64,000 nt of DNA, from positions 294,266 to 358,265 of the forward strand of contig FZPE01000003.1 in NCBI GenBank assembly GCA_900188465.1. Reading direction: 5' to 3'. This stretch comes from Micrococcales bacterium KH10 (lineage in GTDB: Bacteria; Actinomycetota; Actinomycetes; Actinomycetales; Cellulomonadaceae). Below are positions 16,548 through 25,152 of this stretch, piece by piece. Under the pieces are notes generated by a model that did no database searches, had not been told where the DNA came from, and worked only from the letters and a program-made list of their open reading frames with translations. Numbering within the stretch: the stretch's first letter is position 1; every line of letters starts with the position of its first letter. The position numbers and the translations under genes were made by a program.

Positions 16548-18233
16548 ATGTCTCGTGATGACGGCACGATCAGCGGCGACATTGCCCTGGAAATCCTGGT
16601 CGGACACCAGATCGATGCCGCAGCCCACGGTTCACAGCAGTTCTCCCAGATTGTTGGCGGGCGCCCCGATCAGATACTGAGCGACTTTTCTCGCAATGTC
16701 GGCGGACTCGTTCAGGAAACCATCCAACAGGTACGTGACGATCTGGCAGCGGAACCTCAACCCACTGACAACTCCCAAATAGCCAACACCGCCGACATCG
16801 AACTTGTCTTCGAAGACTCGTCCGAGTTGGCGCGAAATCTTGATCGGCTCAGTGACCAATGCGTCGATGCGATACGGGCACTGCGAGCGCTACTGTCGAG
16901 TTCCGCGCTCAGGCAATCGGCTGTTGCCTGTCCGACATCAGCCGCGCGGGTCCAGAAGCGATGCGAAAGTCTGGTGGCCGAACTCGTCGCGCTTCAGCAG
17001 CGCGCTCGTCTACTCGCACCTGCCTGGTACTCGATGCTCATGACGTTCCAGGCCACTGATTCCGCGCTGGACCGCCAACTGCGACACCTGCGTAATCACG
17101 TCACTGCGGCGGGCACGTTGACTCACAGCCTGTGGCGTCTCACAACTCGAACGGTGTCAACGACGATCCGGCTTCCGGCATCAGTGGGACTGTCAACTAT
17201 TGGCGCAGCGAGCTATGTCACCTTGTGGCGAGCATCAATGATGAGCGCAGTGGCCGCTGTTGCTGGGGCCGCAGCAGGTGGCGCGACCGTTTCCGCCCAC
17301 AAAGCCATCGATGCCAATGACTGGCAACAGTTCTTCACGCCGGACGAGCTGGAAAAGTCCGCTGGAGAGTTTCTTGATAACTCTCCAGTGGAGTTCGACG
17401 GAATCATGCGAAGCCTCGCGCTCGCCTGGTCGCTCGCAGGTCACGGAGGCGCCGATGTCGAGAAGACCCGGCTCAGTGACCGTGAGCGACAAGCGATGAC
17501 CCACGCGCGAACCGTGTTTCGTGACAGATTGCGTCAGTATCCGGCAATAGATCGTTACTTCAGGCGTCCCGCATCGGTAGCTGATCTGATGAGTAATGCC
17601 GCAGAAATTGATGCCATGGGTGGCCCCGATACTGCTGTCTTGCGAGTCATCGTTAAGGAAGCTGACCCACCCCATTTCACACTCGTGCTCCCGAGCACTA
17701 AGCACTGGTATTCCAGCAGTCCGATCCCAAATGACCTTGCTTCGAATATCTCGATCATGGCAGGCGATGAATCGGCGCTGCTGCTTGCCGCGAAGCAGGT
17801 TCTTGATGAGACGACGAACCGCTACGACACTGGGATCAGCAAACCTCACGTGGCCGTGGTGGGCTTTAGCCAGGGCGGCATCACGGCTGCGCGCTTCGCG
17901 GAGCGTTATGCAGACGAGTTCACCATCGCCCAGGTTGTCACTGCTGGCGCTCCGGTGTCTCGTGTGAGCATTCCAGCGAGCACCTCGGTACTGAGTCTGG
18001 AGAACGCGAATGACAACGTGGTACCACGGCTCGATCTACGTCCCAATGCCGACAATGCGCAGCACACCACCGTTTACGCTGATCACGGGGGACACAACGC
18101 CATCGACTATGCCGTCAATGCCGCAGTTCTCATTGCTGCCGCACCACCCGCACTGACGGCCTTCATGGTGCAACGCGGCGACCGTGCCAGCGTGCACGAT
18201 CACTACGTGCGGCGCGCAAAGCCGAAGAAGTAA
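16548..18233 (+). CDS. large protein with C-terminal alpha/beta hydrolase domain, candidate type VII secretion-like effector
   Basis: This 561-residue protein has a helical N-terminal half (about 1-210, with heptad-like runs such as LARNLDRLSDQCVDAIRALR), a hydrophobic Ala/Gly-rich segment at about 211-249 (TIGAASYVTLWRASMMSAVA and onward) that could cross or insert into a membrane, and a C-terminal alpha/beta hydrolase-like region. The nucleophile elbow is VVGFSQGG with Ser near residue 441; a likely acid is in ENANDNVVP near 490 and the His in HGGHNAID near 515. The ATG at 16548 has GGAAGGAG 6 bases upstream, so the longer frame that overlaps the previous gene is not used. The helical N-terminus plus enzyme C-terminus resembles polymorphic effectors of type VII systems. 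There is no obvious immunity gene next to it. Confidence 0.65.
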   Translation: MSRDDGTISGDIALEILVGHQIDAAAHGSQQFSQIVGGRPDQILSDFSRNVGGLVQETIQQVRDDLAAEPQPTDNSQIANTADIELVFEDSSELARNLDRLSDQCVDAIRALRALLSSSALRQSAVACPTSAARVQKRCESLVAELVALQQRARLLAPAWYSMLMTFQATDSALDRQLRHLRNHVTAAGTLTHSLWRLTTRTVSTTIRLPASVGLSTIGAASYVTLWRASMMSAVAAVAGAAAGGATVSAHKAIDANDWQQFFTPDELEKSAGEFLDNSPVEFDGIMRSLALAWSLAGHGGADVEKTRLSDRERQAMTHARTVFRDRLRQYPAIDRYFRRPASVADLMSNAAEIDAMGGPDTAVLRVIVKEADPPHFTLVLPSTKHWYSSSPIPNDLASNISIMAGDESALLLAAKQVLDETTNRYDTGISKPHVAVVGFSQGGITAARFAERYADEFTIAQVVTAGAPVSRVSIPASTSVLSLENANDNVVPRLDLRPNADNAQHTTVYADHGGHNAIDYAVNAAVLIAAAPPALTAFMVQRGDRASVHDHYVRRAKPKK

Positions 18234-18249
18234 CGACCGCGATCCCTTG

Positions 18250-21200
18250 CTAACTCAGAGCGCATTGAACGAGGCGCACACTGTCGCCACTGATGATGAA
18301 ACCTCGTCCTGGCGGAAAATCGGAACGCGAACTGCGAGGTAATGCCACATGAAACGGCGGCGAGGGATCAAGGTCGTCCGGACAGAGCACGACGCCGGTA
18401 CGTGCGGTCTTCAGTTCCGCGCATATCGCCCATGCCCGCGACGCAGACAACGTGTCGATCTCGATGATGACGGGGACGCGCCGCCGACGCGCATTACCGA
18501 GCAGGCTCGCAAGCGCTTCATCACATGAGGTGTCCGCGAAGTGGTGCGCATCAGCGATCACGATGAAGTCGGGATCAGTGATTTCGCGCACAACCGCCTC
18601 GACTTGTTGCGGTCCGGTGGCGTAATGCCGCCAGTCAACATCGGTTTCAGTAAGTGCCTGGTCCGACAGCCCACTGAAGAACGCGGGCTGAGTGAATTGA
18701 TCACCTATCCGGCCCAGAATCGCGCTCAGTAAGGTGCTCCTTCCACTGCCAGGCGGACCGCACAACACCAGCACCCCATCCAAACTGATGGTGACAACGC
18801 TTAAGTCGTCTCCCGCTAAACCGATAGAAATCTGCTTGGGTGACGTCTGTGATGTCAACGAGGTGGCGGACTGCGACGACCGTTCCGCGGTCACAAGGGC
18901 ATCGAGATCGGTCCTAGAGATCCGCTGCGGCAATCGTCTGATCGGGGTGGCTCGCAGATCGGCCGAGATCAGTTGCGCGTTCAAAGTGCTCACTGTGTCA
19001 GCACCCGTGACGACGGCCAGTTGCAGCAGATCACCGGCAGCGCCTGATCCCACTCGTCCTCGTCCTGGGATGGCCTCCGACTGCCGACTGGCCATATCGG
19101 ACGCCGCTGCCTCATCATGACTGTCATGGAGTGTGACCCGATCCGAGAACACGGCTGAGAACGGGTGGTAGACCGAGAGAAATGTTGCCGAGGTCGCCAT
19201 GACTCGCAACTGTGAATCTTTACGCTGCATCAACTCCCTGAGTAAGGGAAGCACCGTACTGGAGGGCCGATCCTCGTAGAACTCGATGAAGCGTTCCAAA
19301 CCATCCACCAATAGAAAGCGAGACTCATGATCATGCTGCACGAGATGGCGCAGTAACCGCTCGACCAACTCGACGTCGTCGATCGCGATCACATTGCCCA
19401 CCGAACCAAGCCCGTCGCTGACTCGGTGTTCGCCGATATCGCCTGCGATGACGTCGATCCGGGTGAGCCGGCGGTTTCGGATACACCGGTCAGTGATGGT
19501 CGCGGTCATAGTCTGTATTGCGGTTGTCTTGCCGGAACGCTTCCCGCCCACGACCAGCAGGTGCGGTGTCGTTGCCGACCATGCTAGGCACTTTTGGCGC
19601 TGCCGTCTTGGCTGATCCACCCGTCCCCAGAGCAGATCCTCACTGTCGGGGTCACGACAACCGCAAGACGGTACCGTGCACTGCGATTCGCCACGCCACA
19701 ACGGCTCAGCCGACAACACTTCAGGCAGCGGGTCCAGCCATGGTCGACGCACCGGTTCCAGTCCCAGATCCGATGCAGCGTGGATACAACTGCGAACCAG
19801 CACTTCGATATCCGGGTCAGCTCGGTCATCAAGGGTTTCCTGGTTGCGGTTAAATGGACCCTCATCAAATGCACGGACCGTCGGCATTGCCATGGTTCTC
19901 GCGCCGCTCGCCTGCCCCAAGTAGGTGCTCTGGAACGCTGTGAGCCGACGAGGTCCGGTTGAAAGATAGCCTCGTCCGGCCATCGTGCGATCAATATCCG
20001 CCGCGTCGACAACGCCCAGCACATCGAGGCTGTCTTCATCGTCAGCGACGCGTAGTGCGATGCGCATACTGGTATTGGCTCGCACGTTGTCCTTGATCAC
20101 TCCGGCCGGTCGCTGTGTCGCCAGCACCAGGTGCAGCCCCAACGACCTGCCACGCTGCGCGATATCGACCACCCCGTCGATGAACTGCGGCACCTCGGCG
20201 ACCAACGCAGCGAACTCGTCGATAACGATGATCAAGGGCGCTAGCGTCTCATCGGGATAGTCCGCTTCGAGCTCGATCAGATCTTTGACCTGATACTTCG
20301 CGAGGACCTGTTCACGATGGCGCAGTTCAGCCCGCAACGACACCAAAACGCGTTGCACCAACGCGTCATCAAGGTCTGTGATCAGCCCCACTGTGTGCGG
20401 AAGGTCGACACAGTGCCGAAACGCCGCGCCGCCTTTGTAGTCAATGAGAAGGAAAGTCACATTGCGCGGGCTGTATCGCGTAGCCAGAGACATAATCATG
20501 GCCTGCAAGAACTCCGACTTTCCCGAGCCAGTCGTACCTGCGACTAAAGCGTGCGGACCATCCTGGCGCAGCGAGACCTCCACTGGTCCTGTTTCGCCTT
20601 GACCCAGGACACACGCGAGCCTGCCGTCACTGGCCTGCCAGCGTTCGTGGATCGTGTCTGGATCAGACAAGTCGGCGGTGGTCGCATCGCGCCACGTCAC
20701 CCGCCTCGGCAAGCCACCGGATACCACTGCTGCTGACATATCGAGCACGCCAGTCATGCTGCGGGCCGCCTGCTCGCACTGCGTGACACTGGCAACAGAC
20801 ATGTGTGCGATGGCGGTGTCGCCAAGACCGTCAGGAGACAGCAATGTCGGTTCATCGTTCACGTCAACGATCCAGCGACAGACCGTCGGCAGTTGATGAC
20901 GATGTGAGGCACACCAGATTACGTAGATTCCAACCGTCGGACCACGCTGCGCAAGCGTTACGAGCCGTGATATTCCAATGGAACTCACGCTGCGCACCAG
21001 CAGCACGTGGACTGGGGACTCGATCCCGGTTCCATCGCGTTCCAGTTGTTTGCTTCGACGCATCACCTCAGTTTCCAGGTCCGAAATCGTTTGGCTCGCA
21101 GCGTCCTCTTCAGCCGCGACTCCGGCTGAGTCCGCGACATGCGGCAACCATTTGATCCAACCCCATTGCTCACCTGATTTGAGGCGATCCAGCACAGAAA

Positions 21201-22611
21201 TCGTGAGTCGATGGGGCGAATGCCAGGTGGCAAGCTGCACCATCATCGTGCGAACAACCTCGTCGAGCGATGTACTCGTCCCAGCGATCCCAAGCACGCC
21301 AGCTTCGCGCAAACTCAGCCACACGGGTACACCGCGTACTCTCAGATGACGCCGTACGGTGCCCTGCACCGCAACGGCGTAGTCGTCCTTCGATGTGCGG
21401 ACTGGCGGATCGTTCAGACCTTCGATACGGACGAGTTCGTCAGTCGCGGTTTCTCCGATGCGGATCCGCAGCGCATGCTGCCCTGTCACCGGTTGAGACC
21501 AAAGACGGGGTGCGACGTGCAGCGCTGCGGCAATGGTGGTGTCAAGATCGGGGACCAGTTGATTCAGATCCCCTAGCTGCTTTTGCTGTAATGACTGAAG
21601 TTCAATGACCCACTGCTCTAGTTCGGCTTCGAGACCGCGCCGAGCGCTGCGCCGTTGTCTACGAGCCGAATACCACTGCTCGATCCAGGTTCCGACGCCC
21701 ATCACAGCAGACAGACCCACCATGGACAGCATGGCAGCGTGTCCGGTGACGAGGTAGGCAACAGCAGAAATCGCTGTGGAGATCAGCAAGCCGCTAGTAA
21801 GGCCCCGATTCTTCGCCGGGTCAGTTGGCGACTGCGGCACTTGAAGCGTCGGTTGCGGCTGAACCGCCAGGAAGCGAGACGCAGGAAGATGCTGATGATA
21901 CGGTCGATCGGGTTGTCCAACGCCGCCGGTCTCATGGGAGCCGTCATACGGCCGCATCACCTCGAAATCAGCGGAAACGCTGGCAGCCTCAACAGTGCAT
22001 TCAAGCATGTCCAACATGAACCGAGCCTGCGGTTCGGCCTCGATCACGCGACTCGGATCGCCACCTTGTCGCACAGTGATCGTGACGCCTTGTCGCTGAT
22101 GGCTCGGTTCGACCCACAGTTCGCCGTGGTCTCGTGCGATATTCGGGTCCACCACTCGCACCGCGCAGTGCCAACTGCGGCCCACGGTGTTTCTGCCGAA
22201 GCGGAGCGGGTAGGTCATACATGGTTGATTTGGCGCGGTGCAGTACAGCCATGCGGCAGGCGGTCGGCTACGACGCCACAACGCTGTGTTGGGCGTTCCC
22301 GCTGGCAGTAGACACACGTCGCTTCCCGGACGCAGAGACACTGCTCCAACGGATTCGCAGGCATCGAGAATTGTCCAAGTGGTCTCATGGGCGGGCCGAT
22401 ATGCCAACGTGAGCGGGCCGCCACCGCCACCTGGCCGCAGCGGCGCGGACCCACCGGTTTTACAGTGCAGGTAGTCGTTGATCGCATGGGCGATCATCCC
22501 GATGCGGTGTTCTTCATGAGCATGCACCACTAGGTCGGTGGCCGGAAGATCCGCGGAGATGGCCTCGTCCTGACATGACAGGACTCGGATCGGCAACTCC
22601 ATCGCGGCCAT
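18250..22611 (-). CDS. FHA-containing FtsK/SpoIIIE-type ATPase (EssC/EccC-like)
   Basis: This 1453-residue protein is the motor ATPase of a type VII secretion-like system. An FHA-like domain lies at about 130-210 (PLRFGRNTVGRSWHCAVR). Two membrane helices lie at about 273-310. Three FtsK-type modules follow: the first has an intact Walker A (VAGTTGSGKSE, about 691-700) and Walker B (LIIVIDEFAAL, about 793-803), then ATQRPAG; the second has GGKRSGKTT (about 1022-1030); the third has CGPPGSGRST (near 1310). A Cys-rich CTVPSCGCRD stretch near 978-987 lies between modules 1 and 2. The order FHA, TM, three ATPases is that of EssC (Firmicutes-type) and of the FtsK proteins of Streptomyces-like loci. 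It converges on the hydrolase gene with 16 bases between stops. Confidence 0.85.
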   Translation of the reverse strand: MAAMELPIRVLSCQDEAISADLPATDLVVHAHEEHRIGMIAHAINDYLHCKTGGSAPLRPGGGGGPLTLAYRPAHETTWTILDACESVGAVSLRPGSDVCLLPAGTPNTALWRRSRPPAAWLYCTAPNQPCMTYPLRFGRNTVGRSWHCAVRVVDPNIARDHGELWVEPSHQRQGVTITVRQGGDPSRVIEAEPQARFMLDMLECTVEAASVSADFEVMRPYDGSHETGGVGQPDRPYHQHLPASRFLAVQPQPTLQVPQSPTDPAKNRGLTSGLLISTAISAVAYLVTGHAAMLSMVGLSAVMGVGTWIEQWYSARRQRRSARRGLEAELEQWVIELQSLQQKQLGDLNQLVPDLDTTIAAALHVAPRLWSQPVTGQHALRIRIGETATDELVRIEGLNDPPVRTSKDDYAVAVQGTVRRHLRVRGVPVWLSLREAGVLGIAGTSTSLDEVVRTMMVQLATWHSPHRLTISVLDRLKSGEQWGWIKWLPHVADSAGVAAEEDAASQTISDLETEVMRRSKQLERDGTGIESPVHVLLVRSVSSIGISRLVTLAQRGPTVGIYVIWCASHRHQLPTVCRWIVDVNDEPTLLSPDGLGDTAIAHMSVASVTQCEQAARSMTGVLDMSAAVVSGGLPRRVTWRDATTADLSDPDTIHERWQASDGRLACVLGQGETGPVEVSLRQDGPHALVAGTTGSGKSEFLQAMIMSLATRYSPRNVTFLLIDYKGGAAFRHCVDLPHTVGLITDLDDALVQRVLVSLRAELRHREQVLAKYQVKDLIELEADYPDETLAPLIIVIDEFAALVAEVPQFIDGVVDIAQRGRSLGLHLVLATQRPAGVIKDNVRANTSMRIALRVADDEDSLDVLGVVDAADIDRTMAGRGYLSTGPRRLTAFQSTYLGQASGARTMAMPTVRAFDEGPFNRNQETLDDRADPDIEVLVRSCIHAASDLGLEPVRRPWLDPLPEVLSAEPLWRGESQCTVPSCGCRDPDSEDLLWGRVDQPRRQRQKCLAWSATTPHLLVVGGKRSGKTTAIQTMTATITDRCIRNRRLTRIDVIAGDIGEHRVSDGLGSVGNVIAIDDVELVERLLRHLVQHDHESRFLLVDGLERFIEFYEDRPSSTVLPLLRELMQRKDSQLRVMATSATFLSVYHPFSAVFSDRVTLHDSHDEAAASDMASRQSEAIPGRGRVGSGAAGDLLQLAVVTGADTVSTLNAQLISADLRATPIRRLPQRISRTDLDALVTAERSSQSATSLTSQTSPKQISIGLAGDDLSVVTISLDGVLVLCGPPGSGRSTLLSAILGRIGDQFTQPAFFSGLSDQALTETDVDWRHYATGPQQVEAVVREITDPDFIVIADAHHFADTSCDEALASLLGNARRRRVPVIIEIDTLSASRAWAICAELKTARTGVVLCPDDLDPSPPFHVALPRSSRSDFPPGRGFIISGDSVRLVQCALS

Positions 22612-22723
22612 CCCTCCCGCTATCAGATCAGTGGTTATAACTGATCGTTGCGCAGCAGAGCATGAGCCGGCCCCGAAAGTAGCGGGTTGTGGAGGACTTG
22701 CCGATACGCTGCGCGGTTTCCGT

Positions 22724-22729
22724 TAGGCT
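22724..22729 (+). promoter_or_regulatory. -10 box of a leaderless transcript
   Basis: TAGGCT ends 6 bases before the GTG at 22736, identical in sequence and spacing to the box upstream of the FAH-family gene. Confidence 0.55.
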
Positions 22730-22735
22730 CTCGGT

Positions 22736-23626
22736 GTGGACGAGGCAGTTCAGTTGCACCCCGAACAGTGGCAAACGAGGGCTCAGACGCACCAACTGCG
22801 AGCCGATGCTTTGACGTCACTGCGACGCGAACGCATCGCCACCGGCGGCGATGATGAAGTCGAGGATTTCCTGTTCACCTACTACCCGGTTCGCCCTGGA
22901 AAGTTGCGCCAGTGGCATCCCGGTATTGGCGTGACGTTGATCGGTTCCCTGACGCAGTTGCAGCCTTGGGTGCAGTCCCGCTGGTATCGCACTTGGTCGA
23001 TAAGTGAGGACGAGCACTGTGTCGCTTTCAAAGCCGGCGCCTTCATGGCTGACCGCGGCGAAGCGGTCCGCTGGATCAGGCAGGTTCTGTCAGCAACGGC
23101 CGAACGCGATGGGTATTTCGGCTGCTTTGGCCTGCACGAATGGGCGATGGTCTACCGGCAGAGAGAGCACCGCCATTCGCTGCCCCTGCGACTGTCCCAG
23201 GAGGAAACGGATGCGGTGGTCGAGGCGTCCCAGATTCGCTGTTCGCACTTCGATGCTTTTCGGTTCTTCACTGACGAGGCTCGTCCGCGCAACGCGTTGC
23301 AGCCTTCGCCGCAGTCGCGGGTCGAGTTGGAACAGCCCGCATGTCTGCACGCCAATATGGATCTGCTGCGGCATGCGATGAAACTTGTGCCCGCGGTGCC
23401 CAGTGACCTGCTGTTGGACTGTTTCGAACTGGCTCGGGACATTCGAGTGCTGGATATGGAGGCATCCCCGTACGACGTGTCCAGCCGCGGGTACGGCACG
23501 GTAGCGATTGAAACCAAATCGGGGCGAGCAGCCTATATCGCGCGGCAACGACAGTTCGCGGATCGGGCCGCCCAGTTGCGCCTGCGGCTCGTCGCTGTCA
23601 CTGAACTGCTGTGCGCAGTTGAATAA
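22736..23626 (+). CDS. actinobacterial protein of a family usually named 3-methyladenine DNA glycosylase
   Basis: This 296-residue protein starts with a leaderless GTG and has the family-like segment FTYYPVRPGKLRQWHPGIG, followed by YRTWSISED and a long helical C-terminal half. Databases often label this actinobacterial family 3-methyladenine DNA glycosylase, but no helix-hairpin-helix motif or recognisable glycosylase catalytic Asp can be picked out by eye. The label is therefore carried over from memory of the family and should be held lightly. The C-terminus contains ELARDIRVLDMEASPYDVS, a conserved-looking acidic patch. It is divergent from the FtsK/EssC gene and convergent with the next gene, with 3 bases between the stops. 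Confidence 0.6.
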   Translation: MDEAVQLHPEQWQTRAQTHQLRADALTSLRRERIATGGDDEVEDFLFTYYPVRPGKLRQWHPGIGVTLIGSLTQLQPWVQSRWYRTWSISEDEHCVAFKAGAFMADRGEAVRWIRQVLSATAERDGYFGCFGLHEWAMVYRQREHRHSLPLRLSQEETDAVVEASQIRCSHFDAFRFFTDEARPRNALQPSPQSRVELEQPACLHANMDLLRHAMKLVPAVPSDLLLDCFELARDIRVLDMEASPYDVSSRGYGTVAIETKSGRAAYIARQRQFADRAAQLRLRLVAVTELLCAVE

Positions 23627-23629
23627 GTA

Positions 23630-25126
23630 CTATTGCGCGTCGGTGGTGCGGTAACGAAGGTCGGGCGGGTTGTATTCGGCGAATTCGCGCCGCAATGCAC
23701 TCAGTGCCGCCTGCCATCCGGCAAGTCCGTGAACACCTGGCCCCGGAGCAGTTGACGCAGAGCACAGGTAAACGCCCGCTATCGGGGTGCGCCACGGGTC
23801 AGCGGCGGCTACCGGCCTTCGGATCATTTGAGCAATGTGCGTGGCACCGGCCGCGATGTCGCCGCCCGGATAGTTCGAATTGGCACGCGCCAGGTCGGCC
23901 GCAGTGCTAGTCGCTGTTGCCATGATGACGTCTCGAAAACCCGGTGCAAAGCGTTCGATTTGGCGCACGATCGTTTCGGTTTGATCCACGTCGGAACCCG
24001 CCGGTACGTGCGTGTATGCCCACAGGGTGTGGTGGCCGCCCGGAGCACGTGTTTGGTCGAAGACCGAGGGCTGCGAGATCAACACATAAGGGTTGTCGGG
24101 GTGGCTCCCTCGATTCACGGTGTGTTCCGCCGCCGCGATCTGTTCTCTGGTACCGCCGAGGTGAATGGTGCCGGCCCGGTGAAGTTCCTGGTCGCGCCAC
24201 GGAACTGGCTCACTGAGCGCGAAATCGACCTTCGCGACAGCATTGCCGTATTTGAATCGGCTGAGTTTGCGGGCGTATCGGTCAGGAAGCTCACGAGCGA
24301 AGAGTTCTGCGAAGGCTCGCGGTGTGATATCGAGCAGCACAGTGCGCGATGGCGGCAGTTGAGCAATATCGGTGATGTGTGAACCTGTGATGATCTCGCC
24401 GCCGTGAGCGATAAGGTCCGCAACGAGTGCGTTGCTGATTGCAGCACTTCCGCCGATGGGAATCGGCCAGCCCTTCGCGTGCGCGTATGCAGTGAGCGCG
24501 AGCCCCACTCCTGCTCCTGCTGGACTGGGCAGCGGCAAGATCGCGTGTGCCATGGCCCCGGTGAGCAGCGCAGGCGCGGTCTGCTCTCGGAATCGTGCAT
24601 TCCACAGCGGGGTGCCTTGTTCTAGTGTTCTTCGTCCGAATCGCAATGTGGTCCGAAGGTGCCGTGGCAATCTTAGGAGCGGTCCGCCGGTGAATTCTGC
24701 CACCTGGCCACTGTGGTCAACCAACGGGCTCATGAGTCGGGCATAGGCGTTGCCGTCACGTCCTAAACGTTCACAGGTGCGCGCCAGATCGCGGTAGGCC
24801 AGTCCCGGCGGTGCGCCATCGAGTGGATGAGCGAACGAAAGGTCCGGTACGGCGAATTCGATCCGACTGGTCAATTCGAATGCGCGGAAGAAAGGCGATT
24901 CGAGAGCGAGCGGATGGACAGCGGAACAGGTGTCGTGGTGGAAACCCGGCAATGTTAATTCGCTGGTCCGAGCTCCCCCGCCGGGAACGTCGGCGCGTTC
25001 AAAAACGCGGACTTTCAGTCCAGCCCGAGCAAGGGTGACTGCCGCTGCCAGTCCATTCGGCCCGGCACCGACTACGACGGCATCGACTTCGCTGCGGTCT
25101 GCCCTCGCCTGTCCCACCATTCGCAT
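23630..25126 (-). CDS. FAD-dependent oxidoreductase of the phytoene desaturase/carotenoid isomerase type
   Basis: This 498-residue flavoprotein has an N-terminal dinucleotide-binding fold ([17 protein letters not shown], about residues 17-33), followed by the acidic ribose-binding end VRVFERAD and [14 protein letters not shown]. The C-terminal FAD motif is [17 protein letters not shown] near 465. It groups with phytoene dehydrogenase-like NAD(P)/FAD oxidoreductases, many of unknown substrate. AGGTGAG lies 5 bases before the ATG at 25126. No other carotenoid gene is near, so a pigment role is not supported by context. It is divergent from the helicase gene. Confidence 0.87.
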   Translation of the reverse strand: MRMVGQARADRSEVDAVVVGAGPNGLAAAVTLARAGLKVRVFERADVPGGGARTSELTLPGFHHDTCSAVHPLALESPFFRAFELTSRIEFAVPDLSFAHPLDGAPPGLAYRDLARTCERLGRDGNAYARLMSPLVDHSGQVAEFTGGPLLRLPRHLRTTLRFGRRTLEQGTPLWNARFREQTAPALLTGAMAHAILPLPSPAGAGVGLALTAYAHAKGWPIPIGGSAAISNALVADLIAHGGEIITGSHITDIAQLPPSRTVLLDITPRAFAELFARELPDRYARKLSRFKYGNAVAKVDFALSEPVPWRDQELHRAGTIHLGGTREQIAAAEHTVNRGSHPDNPYVLISQPSVFDQTRAPGGHHTLWAYTHVPAGSDVDQTETIVRQIERFAPGFRDVIMATATSTAADLARANSNYPGGDIAAGATHIAQMIRRPVAAADPWRTPIAGVYLCSASTAPGPGVHGLAGWQAALSALRREFAEYNPPDLRYRTTDAQ

Positions 25127-25152
25127 ATCGTCTCACCTGGCAGACTAGGAAC

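Noticed and set aside
21655..22311. A 218-codon plus-strand frame inside the FtsK/EssC gene
   Set aside because: The opposite strand has a continuous FHA-FtsK protein, and the frame is Arg/His-rich nonsense.
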